A stretch of DNA of 64,000 nt from JANXQE01 sp035651635 (lineage in GTDB: Bacteria > Verrucomicrobiota > Verrucomicrobiia > Limisphaerales > UBA8199). Position 1 is the stretch's first letter, and each line of letters starts with the position of its first letter. The stretch lies in assembly GCA_035651635.1 (NCBI GenBank), contig DASRFK010000104.1, positions 1 through 64,000 on the forward strand, in the 5' to 3' direction. Made by a program: the position numbers and the translations under genes. Below, in pieces: positions 42,466 to 50,300 of the stretch. The notes beneath the pieces were generated by a model that was given only the letters and a program-made list of their open reading frames with translations, had not been told where the DNA came from and searched no databases.

Positions 42466-43542
42466 TCATGCGGTCGTCAGCACGGGCTCTGGCTGCTTCT
42501 CCTGGCGTGAGCTCGCAATTTGGGCCTTCGCAAAATCATTAATAAGCACGATGCGATAACGAGCTTTACCCGAGTGCAATCGTTCCAAAGCGTCGTTCAC
42601 CTTTGACATAGGGAAGAATTCCACTACCGGGGCTACAGAGTGACGAGCGCTGAAGGCAAGCATGTGATCGATAGCGGTTGGGCTGCCTGTCGGTGAACCG
42701 GATAAGGACCTTTGGCCCGTGATCAAACTGAACGCGGGGACTTCAAAGGGCTTGAGGACGGCGCCTACGTTATGAAACCGACCTTTGGGTGCCAGTGTGT
42801 CGAGGAAAGCAGCCATGTCCAAAGGTGCGTTGATGGTGGAAATGATCATATCCAGGCTTCTGGAAAGCTTTTTGAGCACACCGTCCTCCTTTGTATTGTG
42901 CACGTAATGAGCACCCAGTTTTCGCGCTTCGGTCTCCTTGCCGGCACTGGTGGTGAAGGCATGAACTTCGCAACCCCATTTGTTGGCGAATTGGAGTGCC
43001 ATGTGTCCCAAGCCGCCTATGCCAATGATTCCCACGCGGGCAGTGGGCCGCACGGCCTGGGTTAGGAAAGGCGCAAACACAGTAATCCCGCCGCACAGGA
43101 GCGGTCCCGCTGTAGCCAGGTCCAAGGCGTCCGGCAAGGGCCGCGCCCAAATCCATTGAGCCCGTACACGGTCTGCAAAGCCTCCATGGCGTCCGACAAT
43201 GGTTCCCTGATTGGTGGCGCAAAGGTGTTGCTCGCCAGAAACGCATTCGTGGCAGGCGAGACAACTATGGGCCGTCCAACCAAGGCCTACCCGTTGGCCA
43301 AGCTTGAGCCCCTTGGCCGCCTCACCTAACGCGACTATGGTGCCGGTCACCTCATGTCCAGGCACAAACGGGTATTGCGACATACCCCATTCATTGCCCA
43401 GCATTGAGAGGTCCGAGTGGCAAAGCCCGCAATGGCTGACCTTGATTTCTACTTCCTCCGGCCCCAACGGGCCGGGATCAAAACTAAACGGTTCCAGGGG
43501 GCCATTAGGACGAGAGGCGGCATAAGCTTTAAATTCTTGCAT
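42466..43542 (-). CDS. zinc-dependent NAD(P) alcohol dehydrogenase (cinnamyl-type)
   Basis: From the ATG at 43542 the protein is 358 residues. The catalytic zinc site is visible in SHCGLCHSDLSML and PGHEVTG. The structural zinc region is altered from the usual four-Cys loop, reading HSCLACHECVSGEQHLC. The Rossmann GIGGLGHMALQFA binds the cofactor. It resembles YahK/CAD-type aldehyde reductases that detoxify aldehydes with NADPH. A longer open frame upstream (to 43734) lies across the ridA gene's end and is not used. Confidence 0.88.
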   Translation of the reverse strand: MQEFKAYAASRPNGPLEPFSFDPGPLGPEEVEIKVSHCGLCHSDLSMLGNEWGMSQYPFVPGHEVTGTIVALGEAAKGLKLGQRVGLGWTAHSCLACHECVSGEQHLCATNQGTIVGRHGGFADRVRAQWIWARPLPDALDLATAGPLLCGGITVFAPFLTQAVRPTARVGIIGIGGLGHMALQFANKWGCEVHAFTTSAGKETEARKLGAHYVHNTKEDGVLKKLSRSLDMIISTINAPLDMAAFLDTLAPKGRFHNVGAVLKPFEVPAFSLITGQRSLSGSPTGSPTAIDHMLAFSARHSVAPVVEFFPMSKVNDALERLHSGKARYRIVLINDFAKAQIASSRQEKQPEPVLTTA

Positions 43543-43597
43543 AACGGATATTCTTTCTCGGGTTACGTGTTGTTGTTGTTGCTGTGTTAGATGTTGA

Positions 43598-44098
43598 TCA
43601 GGTCTTCGACTTGATTTCAAAAATGACATCCACCACGACGGCGGCTCCAAGTGGCAGGCTTTGCACTCCATATACCAGGCGGACATGCCCGGATTCGGCT
43701 CCGAAGGCCTGGGCGAATAAATTTGAGGCCCCATCCGCGACCTGAGCGTGCTCGGTGAACTGCTCAGTCGTGGCCATGAGCACGGTTAGCTTTACAAGCT
43801 TCTTGAGGCGGTCCAGATTGCCGAGATGTTCCTCTGCCGCCGCGAGGGCGTTAAGTGAGGCCATGCGCGCAGCTTCCTGCCCTTCTTTTACTGTGAGTCT
43901 TTCACCCAGACGGCCGGAAATCGCGAGGTGCCGATTCACGATGGGCAGCGTTCCACTAAGGAACAGCAAATTGCCGGCTCGCGAAGACTCGACGTAAGCT
44001 CCCAGCGGTGACGGAGGTGCGGGCATTACGATTCCGAGTTCGCGAAGGCGTGTCCCGGGACCAGCTGCAACGGAGTTGCTACCATTTGGCGCCGGCAT
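43598..44098 (-). CDS. RidA family protein (YjgF/YER057c/UK114)
   Basis: From the ATG at 44098 the protein is 166 residues. LGAYVESSRAGNLLFLSGTLP is the RidA N-terminal strand pair, and LVKLTVLMAT with VRLVYGVQSLPLGAAVVVDVIFE completes the chorismate-mutase-like fold. The canonical arginine that binds the imine lies in HVRLVYG. This subgroup (about 150 residues) includes enamine/imine deaminases. The start lies 20 bases inside the end of the truncated SDR gene. Confidence 0.85.
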   Translation of the reverse strand: MPAPNGSNSVAAGPGTRLRELGIVMPAPPSPLGAYVESSRAGNLLFLSGTLPIVNRHLAISGRLGERLTVKEGQEAARMASLNALAAAEEHLGNLDRLKKLVKLTVLMATTEQFTEHAQVADGASNLFAQAFGAESGHVRLVYGVQSLPLGAAVVVDVIFEIKSKT

Positions 44099-44462
44099 GT
44101 GCTCCTCCATCAATTCGAATGTTCTCACCGTTTACCATGAGCGCGGACTGCAAATACATCAAAGCGTCCACAACCTCAGAGACCTGAACCAATCGCCGAG
44201 CCGGGTTCAGCTTCTTCAAAGCTTCGTGGTCGTCATTGGCATGCATAGGCGTAGCAACAACTCCAAGAGAGATCGTGTTGGCCCGGATGCCGTCCGCCAC
44301 GTATTCCATCTTTAATTCTTTGGATTGGCTGATGGTGCGGGAATTGGCAACCACACGGTAGCCGTGCTCGAGCAGCGCCCTGGTCATCCCGAGTCCGATA
44401 CCGCTGGACGCGCCTGTCACGATTGCCACAGGTTCCGAACCAACATTTGCTTTCGCGTTCAT
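44079..44462 (-). CDS. short-chain dehydrogenase with a large internal deletion
   Basis: The 127-residue product has an intact SDR start, VAIVTGASSGIGLGMTRALL, up to YRVVANSRTIS. At about residue 45 it jumps in frame to the C-terminal part (YVADGIRANTISLGVVATPM, then GENIRIDGGAHAG). About 110-120 residues holding the NNAG loop, catalytic Ser and YxxxK are missing, so dehydrogenase activity is not expected. The frame is preserved without stop codons, so it may be a recent deletion or a functional mini-protein. Confidence 0.75.
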   Translation of the reverse strand: MNAKANVGSEPVAIVTGASSGIGLGMTRALLEHGYRVVANSRTISQSKELKMEYVADGIRANTISLGVVATPMHANDDHEALKKLNPARRLVQVSEVVDALMYLQSALMVNGENIRIDGGAHAGAKW

Positions 44463-44491
44463 GGCTTTTGAAACGTGTACAGTCGCTCGAT

Positions 44492-45460
44492 TTATTTCCC
44501 TCTGGGAATAAACCCGGGAATCCCAGTCTCCACGACGGCATTAAATCTCATCCGGAACTTGATTGCTTCGTTGATCTCCCTCATTGCCTCATCAGGAATC
44601 GTGGAGACGTCAAAGTTCTCCTTGATTCGATTTGGATTTCTTGAGGTTGTTAGGAGCGCCGTCCCGCGCTGGATTGCCCAAGCCAGTGCGACTTGAGCCG
44701 GGGTTTTGCGAACCCTGTTGGCAATACCAGTGATGACAGGATCCGTCAGCAAGTTGGGATCGCTACTGTGTCCTAATGGCGCAAAGGCTTGAAACGCGAT
44801 TCCTTTCGTCCGGCAGTAGTCTAATAGTTCCCATTCTGGGAGATATGGATGCGATTCAACGTGAACGACCGCCGGCTTGACCCTTGCGGCTTCGAAGACA
44901 TCCTTCACAGTTTCAAGACCAACGTCGGATAATCCAATGGCTTTGCATTTGCCCTCCTCTACAAGTGCCTCCAGTGCTCCCCAGGTATCTAGCAGCTTCA
45001 CTTCCGTGTCGTAGATTACCCGGCCGTTGGGATCCCTCGGGTCTTGCTCGTCTCCCGGTTGAAAGGCGAACGGGGTGTGAATGAGATAAAGGTCAAGATA
45101 GTCCAGGCTGAGTTTCCTCAGGCTGGCTTCGAACGCAGGTTTAACGCGCTCAGGACGATGATTTGTGTTCCACAGTTTCGTGGCCACAAACACATCCTCC
45201 CGCTTGATCTTCCCCGCCTTGAACACCTCCTTCATCGCTTCACCGACCTCTTTCTCCGTTCGATAACGTTCCGCAGTATCGAGTGCGCGAAATCCCGTCT
45301 CCAGCGCCGCCTTGGTTGCAATCTTGGTAGCGATAGGATCAGGAATCAGCGTTCCAAAACCCAGCGCGGGGAGCGCGCCTGACCCGTAACTTAGCTTCAG
45401 CTTGGCGTAGCGAAGATTATCGGCATACCCCGAATCCCCGAGGCACATCTCGTTTGCCAT
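44492..45460 (-). CDS. aldo/keto reductase
   Basis: The ATG at 45460 gives 322 residues. The catalytic tetrad of the family is seen as LDTAERYRTEKEVG (Asp and Tyr), ATKLWNTNH (Lys) and YLDLYLIHTPF (His). The NADPH site lies near TSRNPNRIKENF. The (beta/alpha)8 enzyme reduces aldehydes and ketones. Earlier in-frame starts at 45532 (ATG) or 45544 (TTG) would add 24-28 residues before the barrel. It precedes the deleted SDR gene by 29 bases on the same strand. Confidence 0.9.
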   Translation of the reverse strand: MANEMCLGDSGYADNLRYAKLKLSYGSGALPALGFGTLIPDPIATKIATKAALETGFRALDTAERYRTEKEVGEAMKEVFKAGKIKREDVFVATKLWNTNHRPERVKPAFEASLRKLSLDYLDLYLIHTPFAFQPGDEQDPRDPNGRVIYDTEVKLLDTWGALEALVEEGKCKAIGLSDVGLETVKDVFEAARVKPAVVHVESHPYLPEWELLDYCRTKGIAFQAFAPLGHSSDPNLLTDPVITGIANRVRKTPAQVALAWAIQRGTALLTTSRNPNRIKENFDVSTIPDEAMREINEAIKFRMRFNAVVETGIPGFIPRGK

Positions 45461-45559
45461 TGATGCCGGCCCGCGCCCTGGCGAGCTCAGGGATCCGGGA
45501 TTCCTTTGTCCAAAATGGCCGGCAGAATTCATATGGAAAACCAATCAAGTTGAAAGGAG

Positions 45560-45715
45560 CTAAGCCGGCACCATCTCGGCCTTGAGCTGCTTCAGCAACG
45601 TGCGGGCCGCGGAAGTTGATGAGGCGGGGTTCTGACCGGTGATCAGCCGGTCATCCACGATCGCGAAAGGCTGCCAATTACTCACCTTCTCAAAGATGGC
45701 TCCAAGACGCAGCAT
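45560..45715 (-). pseudogene. C-terminal fragment of a DJ-1/PfpI-type glutamine amidotransferase
   Basis: The 51-residue frame from the ATG at 45715 contains KVSNWQPFAIVDDRLITGQN, the C-terminal signature of type 1 glutamine amidotransferase-like (DJ-1/PfpI) proteins. The nucleophile-Cys half is absent. The fragment begins just after the ohr stop. A weak GAGG lies before the ATG, so a short peptide could be made, but the enzyme is lost. Confidence 0.7.
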
Positions 45716-45734
45716 CTCATCCTCGCTCAGAGGT

Positions 45735-46187
45735 CTAGACCAGGTTGACCGCGACATCGATGTTCCCCCGTGTGGCTTTGGAGTAAGGACACGTCTGGTG
45801 CGCGGCGTCCAAGACTGATTGCGCGACTGCTCGGTCCAAACCCGGCAGACTGACATTCAGTCGAGCCTTCAGAAAGAACCCGTCGTCGCTTAAATTGAGA
45901 TCCACTTCGGGATCAACGGACAATTCAGGCGGAATCCTCACCTTCATTTGGGCGCCCACGTGCTTTATCGCACTCAGGAAACAAGCCGACCAACCCACCG
46001 CAAATAACTGCTCCGGATTGGTACCGTTTCCCGGGGTGCCAGGAATGGTGAGCTTCACGTCGAGCCGCCCGTCAGACGTGCGGGATGCGCCTCCTTCTCG
46101 ACCGCCGATGGTGTGGGCTTTGGCGGTATAAAGCAGCTTCGCGTTTTGTTTCATGGTGCTTTCTTCGGACATTTGCGTTGTATTCAT
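45735..46187 (-). CDS. ohr: organic hydroperoxide resistance protein (Ohr/OsmC family)
   Basis: The 150-residue protein has the two redox cysteines of Ohr in VGWSACFLSAI (about residue 68) and AHQTCPYSKATRGNIDV (about 132), and the LYTAKAHTIGGREG opening. Ohr reduces organic hydroperoxides using dihydrolipoyl thiols. AAAGGA lies 10 bases before the ATG at 46187. It is the first gene of the redox run read from its upstream side. Confidence 0.94.
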   Translation of the reverse strand: MNTTQMSEESTMKQNAKLLYTAKAHTIGGREGGASRTSDGRLDVKLTIPGTPGNGTNPEQLFAVGWSACFLSAIKHVGAQMKVRIPPELSVDPEVDLNLSDDGFFLKARLNVSLPGLDRAVAQSVLDAAHQTCPYSKATRGNIDVAVNLV

Positions 46188-46514
46188 GTTGAATTCCTTT
46201 CGCGCTTAATTCGTTTTATTCCTGGCCGTACACTCGAAAGCGAGAATTCCGCCTGAAAAGGCTAAATCTATTTTTTGCCAGCGGATTCCCTCTCGAGAAC
46301 CTCCTCTCTCAAATGAGCCTGCGCAATTGACCAAGGGAGTGAACTCCCGGTCCGCCGAAGGATCAAACCGCTCCTCCTCCTTTCGAACTAGTCCCGGGCA
46401 GCGGGTACTGCCCCAGCAGCCTCATCGGCATTATTATTCAATTGCTTTGGCCGTTTGGCTGGCAAATCTCGCTTTTCTAGGCGTGGACCAGCATCCAAAT
46501 CGAAGGAAGAGACT
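46188..46514. other. intergenic region without a recognised gene
   Basis: These 327 bases separate ohr from the small kinase-linker protein, which are divergently transcribed. Both promoters are expected here. No repeat or convincing ORF was recognised. Confidence 0.4.
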
Positions 46515-46775
46515 ATGGGCGACGCTGGCCAGAACACGCCTACGGAAAATTGCACCGGAAAGCGACGAAGTACATTCATGAAGAACGATTCGGAACGGGA
46601 AGTAGCTGTCTTCACTGAAGCTCTGAAGGTACCGGTTCGACAACGCGACGCCTTCCTGGACCGCACTTGTGCGGGCGACCCGGAGTTACGGCGAAAAGTG
46701 GAAGCTTTGCTGAAAGCACACGATCGGTTGGGCAGTTTTATGGAAGAACCACCCGACGAAAGGCCTGCGGATTAG
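46515..46775 (+). CDS. stand-alone copy of the N-terminal helical module of Ser/Thr kinases
   Basis: The 86-residue product starts at ATG 46515, behind a strong GAAGGAAGAG site. Residues about 30-75 read VFTEALKVPVRQRDAFLDRT, ACAGDPELRRKVEALLKAHD and SFMEEP. This is the short helical segment commonly found before the kinase domain in planctomycete and verrucomicrobial Ser/Thr kinases. Here it ends in a stop with no kinase following. It may be a free regulatory module or the remnant of a kinase gene. The WD40 kinase in this window lacks this segment. Confidence 0.6.
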   Translation: MGDAGQNTPTENCTGKRRSTFMKNDSEREVAVFTEALKVPVRQRDAFLDRTCAGDPELRRKVEALLKAHDRLGSFMEEPPDERPAD

Positions 46776-47042
46776 GATGCTTATGAATACATGTCTGGGA
46801 GCTGAATTGGAGTAACTTGAAAATCCGGATGGAACCGCCAACGGCGCGGGATATATTCTCCATTCCGCCTAATGGATCGTATGAGTGATGCTACCGTGAT
46901 GCTCGCTCTTCGGGACTGCTTCTTCTGCATCCCACTATTTCGTGCATCCGGGCCCCTGTTTTTTGGTCGTGCGACATTTTTGTTGACGCATGGATTTCGG
47001 CCGCCCGCCCCACTGCTGGTATAAGAAGTGGTATAAGACTGG

Positions 47043-47116
47043 CGCGCCCGCCGCGACTCGAACGCGGGACCCTCTGCTTAGAAGGCAGATGCTCTATCCA
47101 ACTGAGCTACGGGCGC
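47043..47116 (-). tRNA. tRNA-Arg (anticodon UCU)
   Basis: A full 74-base cloverleaf reads on the minus strand. The acceptor is GCGCCCG/CGGGCGC, the D-arm GCTC...GAGC, and the anticodon stem TCTGC/GCAGA holds the loop CTTCTAA, giving anticodon TCT. The T-arm contains GTTCGAGTC. CCA is not encoded. Its 5' half shares a 25-base identical block with the fragment at 54408-54442. Confidence 0.95.
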
Positions 47117-47235
47117 ACAGAAATAAAACAAGCTGATGTCGGTTTTGATAGTTGCTATACGCTACTGCGTGTGCATCAGCCAGGTCCTTAATTCGCATGC
47201 GTCCAGATTACTTGCAAGCTGTTTCGCCCTGTCTC

Positions 47236-47418
47236 TCATCGTGGGACGAAGGTGCGGACTTCATCCTGTTCTGATCGCCTTCGCGGCCCATTTTTTATCG
47301 CGTTCGAGCTGGACATCTCTACGAGACAGAATTCTCCGACGCGCGAGACATGCGAAACAATCGAACTCAGCAATCCCTGGCAGTCCCGAGCGAGGAACTC
47401 GCGACGAGTTGAATCCAT
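47236..47418 (-). pseudogene. possible remnant of a DUF1501-type twin-arginine protein start
   Basis: The 60-residue frame begins MDSTRREFLARDCQGLLSSI, which looks like the twin-arginine signal opening of DUF1501/Tat proteins. It then loses resemblance and stops. A degenerate copy of the two-box promoter motif lies 14 bases upstream. It may be chance. Confidence 0.25.
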
Positions 47419-47431
47419 TATGCCAACGAGC

Positions 47432-47457
47432 TACAACGAAGCCATGAAGGGGCTACG
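47432..47457 (-). promoter_or_regulatory. degenerate third copy of the two-box promoter motif
   Basis: On the minus strand CGTAGC (47457-47452) is followed after 13 bases by CGTTGTA (47438-47432). The downstream box is identical to the copies at 49177 and 53507, and the upstream box differs at two positions. It points at the short frame 47418-47236. Confidence 0.35.
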
Positions 47458-47470
47458 AGGTATGCTGTGC

Positions 47471-48514
47471 TCAGGGCTTACCTGGGACCAAGACAATCCG
47501 GAAGCCGGCGGCCCCCATTGTGTCTGGGGAGGCCGCGTTGCGCCATGCTGACCGAAAGTTACTGGCGGTGCGGAACCAGGGGCCACCCCGGGCGCTATGG
47601 GTCGAGCCTGTCGCCGGCCCCTGCGGGTCAAGGGCCATCCCACCGGGATATGGCGCATACCAGTCCTGGCACCACTCGGCGACATTCCCATGCATGTCAT
47701 ACAATCCCCAGGGGTTCGGCAACTTCTGCCCCACCGGATGCGTCGTAGCGCCGCTGTTGACGTCAAACCATGCGTATTGGGTCAGATTAGTGTAGCCCGG
47801 GTCATCTCCATAGCTGAACCGCGTCGAGGTCCAGGCCCGGCACGCATACTCCCATTCCGCTTCCGTCGGCAGGCGATAGACACTGTTGGTCGAAATTCGG
47901 CCTGCCGCCCGCTCGCTCTGTGTCAGCCTGCCGCAGTAGTTCGTCGCGTTGAACCAACTGACTGTTTCCACCGGGTTCATGGCGCCCACGAAGCTACTTG
48001 GGTTGTTGCCCATCACTTCCAGATACTCCAATTGCGTGACCAAATATTTCCCCATCCAAAACCCCTTGCTGATCGTCACCGCCGTCTGCGGACCCTCCAC
48101 GATTATCGGGTAAAATGGCTCCCGGTCCACTTCGTTGCTCGGGCTGCCCATCATGAAGGTGCCCGGCGGAATGAACACCAGGTTCGTGGGAGCGGCAAAC
48201 ACCACCGCCCGGTAAAACCGTTGGCCAGTCGCCGGAGCGGACTTGTCCGCCCAGAGATACGGGCTGGCCGGCGGTTGCAGGAACTCCAGGCAGCGCCAGG
48301 AGTTCGTTTGGGCCAGGTCCGTCCCGTACGCGATCGAGTAAACGGTGCCCACCGCGCCGGTGATGCTCAGCCCCGCATACAGTTGCAGGTTGAGTCCAGG
48401 CGGCGTCTGGGCCGGAGCGCGTGGTGTCGCCGCCAAAGCGGCCCCGCACAGGATGGAAAGGAATCGAATGTGTTCGGAGAATTGTTTCTTCATACGGTCA
48501 GTGATTCTATTCAA
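47471..48514 (-). CDS. secreted formylglycine-generating-enzyme-fold (SUMF1) protein without catalytic cysteines
   Basis: The 347-residue protein starts at TTG 48514, five bases after AGGAG; an ATG at 48493 has no such site. A signal peptide and a short Ig-like region (about 40-105) precede the FGE-sulfatase fold: FIPPGTFMMGSPSNEVDREP, RLPTEAEWEYACRA, and GNVAEWCQDWY. The final block is ARGGPWFRTASNFRSAWRN, where true FGE has two copper-binding Cys. They are absent, so sulfatase activation is unlikely and a structural or ligand-binding role is inferred. It lies 21 bases after the upstream gene, probably one operon. Confidence 0.85.
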   Translation of the reverse strand: MNRITDRMKKQFSEHIRFLSILCGAALAATPRAPAQTPPGLNLQLYAGLSITGAVGTVYSIAYGTDLAQTNSWRCLEFLQPPASPYLWADKSAPATGQRFYRAVVFAAPTNLVFIPPGTFMMGSPSNEVDREPFYPIIVEGPQTAVTISKGFWMGKYLVTQLEYLEVMGNNPSSFVGAMNPVETVSWFNATNYCGRLTQSERAAGRISTNSVYRLPTEAEWEYACRAWTSTRFSYGDDPGYTNLTQYAWFDVNSGATTHPVGQKLPNPWGLYDMHGNVAEWCQDWYAPYPGGMALDPQGPATGSTHSARGGPWFRTASNFRSAWRNAASPDTMGAAGFRIVLVPGKP

Positions 48515-48535
48515 GCGGACTCCTGGGCGTCTCGT

Positions 48536-49099
48536 TCAGTTCAGCGGTTCGATCGCCACCCGGGTGCCGTGGGAAGTTCCGGCGGGATGAAAGGGAAGGG
48601 CGATTCCATTTGGCAGAATGATATCCGTCTGAATCGTCGCAGTGAATTCATCGCCGCCTTGGTTGACGGTGAGGCTGCTGCGAATTTTGCTGATGCCGGT
48701 ATAGGCATTGGCTGCATCGAACCCAAGGCGCAACTCCGTGGCTGCGAACTGATGGCGGCCAGTTGCGAGCCAATTTCCCTGTCCGGGGGGACCCCCAGCT
48801 CCAGGGCCATTATTCGATGCCACAACGACGCCGCCGGGGGCATAGGTATCGAGCCTCGTGAAGTTCAGGGTCGAACCCGGTGGAAGCGTAGCCGGGTCGA
48901 GAGAGACCTGGACGAGCCACGTGCCCACCAGTGCATCAGGATTTCCGCCCCGCTCGGAGCGGTCGTTGTCCGCCTGCGCTTTTTGCGCCGGCATGAAGAG
49001 CGGCAGGGTCATCGCCCCGGCGATCAGAGAAGCGAGGATGAAGCCTCTGGTTTTGGTCAGGCGTGGCTGCAGGGTTGATTGGTTTAAGATGTTTGTCAT
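48536..49099 (-). CDS. secreted protein of unknown function
   Basis: The 187-residue protein has a signal peptide (GFILASLIAGAMTLPLFMPAQ) and a mature domain starting DALVGTWLVQVSLDP. The strands FTRLDTYAPGGVVVASNN, GRHQFAATELRLGFD, TGISKIRSSLTV and FTATIQTDIIL follow. The pattern suggests a lipocalin-like beta barrel. The gene lies 78 bases downstream of a two-box promoter motif and is followed by the FGE-fold gene. I do not recognise a named family. Confidence 0.72.
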   Translation of the reverse strand: MTNILNQSTLQPRLTKTRGFILASLIAGAMTLPLFMPAQKAQADNDRSERGGNPDALVGTWLVQVSLDPATLPPGSTLNFTRLDTYAPGGVVVASNNGPGAGGPPGQGNWLATGRHQFAATELRLGFDAANAYTGISKIRSSLTVNQGGDEFTATIQTDIILPNGIALPFHPAGTSHGTRVAIEPLN

Positions 49100-49176
49100 A
49101 CGGTGTGTTCTTTCTTTGTTTCTTTTTGTTTATTTTCAGGCATTCGCGCCTGACTGGTTATCTGTTCACCAGTTCC

Positions 49177-49204
49177 TACAACGAAGCCTCGGAGAGGTTA
49201 CAAA
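49177..49204 (-). promoter_or_regulatory. two-box promoter candidate upstream of the secreted-protein operon
   Basis: On the minus strand TTGTAAC (box 1, 49203-49197) and CGTTGTA (box 2, 49183-49177) are 13 bases apart, followed by GGAAC and, a little further on, GTGAAC. The same boxes and spacing precede the kinase gene. This looks like the -35/-10 pair of an alternative (ECF) sigma factor. Confidence 0.6.
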
Positions 49205-49379
49205 CCGTCACCGGCCCGGATAGCTCCACATGCGGCAATGGAACTCGGGAAGACAAACACGAACTCGTCTGAATTCTAGCAGGATTGCTGGCGAGGAGAA
49301 CCGAGCAGAACTTTTACTCTCTCTTGAGTGCGCCGGCCTTTGGGATGCAGAATGCTAAAATTGGAACACCCGACGCGCT

Positions 49380-50300
49380 TCACTGGTCGAACGGCGGCTC
49401 AACCGGCGAGCGTATTAGCATCCAAATCATGTCCTGGATATCCAATTGGTTCTCACACACAACCTCGTCCGGAATCCATTTCCGGTTTGGCCAGAGCCAT
49501 TTGTGGTGTTCGACGTGGCCGTCTGCAAATGCGATATTCGCGCCTTGATTGTGGCGAACCCCCGGAAGATTGTCCCATCCCGGCGTCCAGCCAAGCGTCA
49601 GCACGGGCACCTCTGGGGCAACCAGCCCTCTCGGAGGGGTATTCCAGAGCCCATCATCGATGCTATCTTCGTGCTCGTCGATAAAGACGAAAGTTCCTGT
49701 TGGTGGCGGGCGGACGATCTGTGACAGCTTTTGCGGCATGCTCTTGAAATGGCTGGGGTCCCAACCACCAGTGTCGGCATCCTGAGAGGAATTTATCATG
49801 CTGTTTTCCGTGTAACTGCGCGTGCGCAACAGGTTCTTCTGGCCGGTGACTGTAGAGCGGTCCGCCGGGCAATGATATACGCCAACAGTCCGAGTGTACG
49901 GGAATATCACGCCTGACATAATATTGATTGTCGTCCGATCTTGTTTCGTGTTACCCAGGACCCACGAGCCGGGTTGATTCACCAGGTCAACCGATATACT
50001 TCCCGCCACGCGATCGTCATTGTCGTTCGCGTACGCCGTCCATCCCATTATGAGTTGTCTCAGATTGCTTTGGCACACAGCCGATTGGCCTTTAGATTTG
50101 GCTCCTGACAAGGCCGGCAGCACTAAGCCCGCCAGGATCGCGATGATCGCGATGACGACCAATAGCTCGATGAGTGTAAAAGCCGGTTTGTAGCGGCCGC
50201 TCATCAGAGCGCCGCACTCTGGCACAAGATGATCAGCGGCGCTCTGCCGAGACGCCGCTACGAACTTCGAGGTCTGCCAAAAGGCGTATTTCGTTTTCAT
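49380..50300 (-). CDS. prepilin-type (H-X9-DG) secreted pseudopilin-like protein
   Basis: The ATG at 50300 overlaps the kinase stop as ATGA and gives 306 residues. The prepilin cleavage site sits at FTLIELLVVIAIIAILAGL after about 38 leader residues, long for a prepilin leader, so an internal ATG at 50204 is the alternative start. The mature part has cysteines CQSNLRQLI and VYHCPADRS and the C-terminal GVRHNQGANIAFADGHVEHH, the H-X9-DG motif of the DUF1559-like pseudopilins abundant in Planctomycetes and Verrucomicrobia. Coupling to a kinase is notable. Substrate and function are unknown. Confidence 0.85.
   Translation of the reverse strand: MKTKYAFWQTSKFVAASRQSAADHLVPECGALMSGRYKPAFTLIELLVVIAIIAILAGLVLPALSGAKSKGQSAVCQSNLRQLIMGWTAYANDNDDRVAGSISVDLVNQPGSWVLGNTKQDRTTINIMSGVIFPYTRTVGVYHCPADRSTVTGQKNLLRTRSYTENSMINSSQDADTGGWDPSHFKSMPQKLSQIVRPPPTGTFVFIDEHEDSIDDGLWNTPPRGLVAPEVPVLTLGWTPGWDNLPGVRHNQGANIAFADGHVEHHKWLWPNRKWIPDEVVCENQLDIQDMIWMLIRSPVEPPFDQ

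Noticed and set aside
47597..49078. 493-residue open frame on the plus strand
   Set aside because: It is antisense to the FGE-fold and secreted-protein genes, crosses a gene boundary, and is rich in Arg/Pro/Gly as expected of a GC-rich shadow frame.
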